Of a stretch of DNA of 5,944 bases, positions 5,815 through 5,944 are shown one piece after another. Each line of letters begins with the position of its first letter. Positions within the stretch are counted from its first letter, which is position 1. Made by a program: the position numbers and the translations under genes. Source of the DNA: Planctomycetaceae bacterium. GTDB taxonomy: Bacteria > Planctomycetota > Planctomycetia > Pirellulales > Pirellulaceae. Below the pieces are notes generated by a model, which did no database searches, was not told where the DNA came from, and worked only from the letters and a program-made list of their open reading frames with translations. The stretch spans positions 9,597-15,540 of the forward strand of contig PADE01000094.1 of the NCBI GenBank assembly GCA_002702965.1. Direction: 5' to 3'.

Positions 5815-5944
5815 GCGGCAGCTTCGAGGTTTCCGTCTCGAGGACCACTAATTTCGCGCGGTTTCCACGATCGGTAGGTGACAGCTTGCCGATGTTTCTG
5901 TGTCGCAGCTGAGAATGCCGATCTTGACACGACATTGTATTCAG

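Larger units (their letters stand above)
5541..5944. other. 404-bp region upstream of dxr without a supported gene
   Basis: No product here is recognisable on either strand. Two minus-strand frames are open from the right edge, ending at 5601 and 5729, but their translations are rich in Arg, Ser and Cys, have no domain pattern, and do not resemble the C-terminus of CdsA, a common dxr neighbour. A plus-strand ATG at 5915-5917 stays open to the window end for ten codons, too short to judge. Small structures seen are CGATCGATCG (5608-5617) next to GGCC-AACA-GGCC (5617-5628), a hairpin zone (5707-5744), a TATAAT box (5795-5800), a palindrome (5803-5814), and TCGAGG repeated directly at 5824-5829 and 5838-5843. 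It probably contains the dxr leader and perhaps promoters facing both ways. Confidence 0.6.

Noticed and set aside
5601..5930. Minus-strand frame of 109 codons upstream of dxr, open from the right edge
   Set aside because: No domain or known family pattern; it overlaps another open frame and does not resemble the end of CdsA or another expected neighbour.

Overview
This window is a compact, same-strand (minus) housekeeping cluster from a Gram-negative-type bacterium. Read in transcription order from right to left it is dxr (MEP isoprenoid pathway), rseP (membrane site-2 protease), an HAD-superfamily hydrolase, and lpxD (lipid A biosynthesis). An unusually long RseP, a diverged HAD protein between rseP and lpxD, and moderately GC-rich codon use together suggest a planctomycete, perhaps of the Pirellula group. 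That placement is inferred from gene order and protein style; no marker gene in the window proves it.

Region by region: 1-97 holds no gene, only a short inverted repeat after the lpxD stop. Positions 98-1153 are lpxD, most likely started at an internal GTG with a clear AGGAG ribosome-binding site. Positions 1154-1269 are a 116-base spacer without a convincing terminator. Positions 1270-2058 encode the HAD-like protein. Positions 2059-2178 are a 120-base spacer carrying a perfect 14-base tandem duplication; it stays open in the reading frame shared by rseP and the HAD gene. Positions 2179-4392 are rseP, which overlaps the end of dxr (4377-5540) by 16 bases and has its ribosome-binding site inside dxr. 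Positions 5541-5944 contain no gene I can support, but hold several small structures: a hairpin region with a T-run, a consensus-like TATAAT box, and a 12-base perfect palindrome.

The genes share an envelope theme. Dxr makes the precursor of isoprenoid lipid carriers, RseP is an intramembrane protease of the envelope-stress/signal type, and LpxD adds the second acyl chain in lipid A synthesis. The order resembles the proteobacterial cdsA-dxr-rseP-bamA-skp-lpxD neighbourhood, but bamA and skp are absent and the HAD gene occupies their place. No terminator is visible between the four genes, so co-transcription is plausible.

I found no mobile element, CRISPR array, tRNA, rRNA or obviously new system. 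The points most worth a second look are the expanded multi-PDZ RseP, the HAD protein with substituted catalytic positions, the in-frame open gap after the rseP TGA, and the structured region upstream of dxr.
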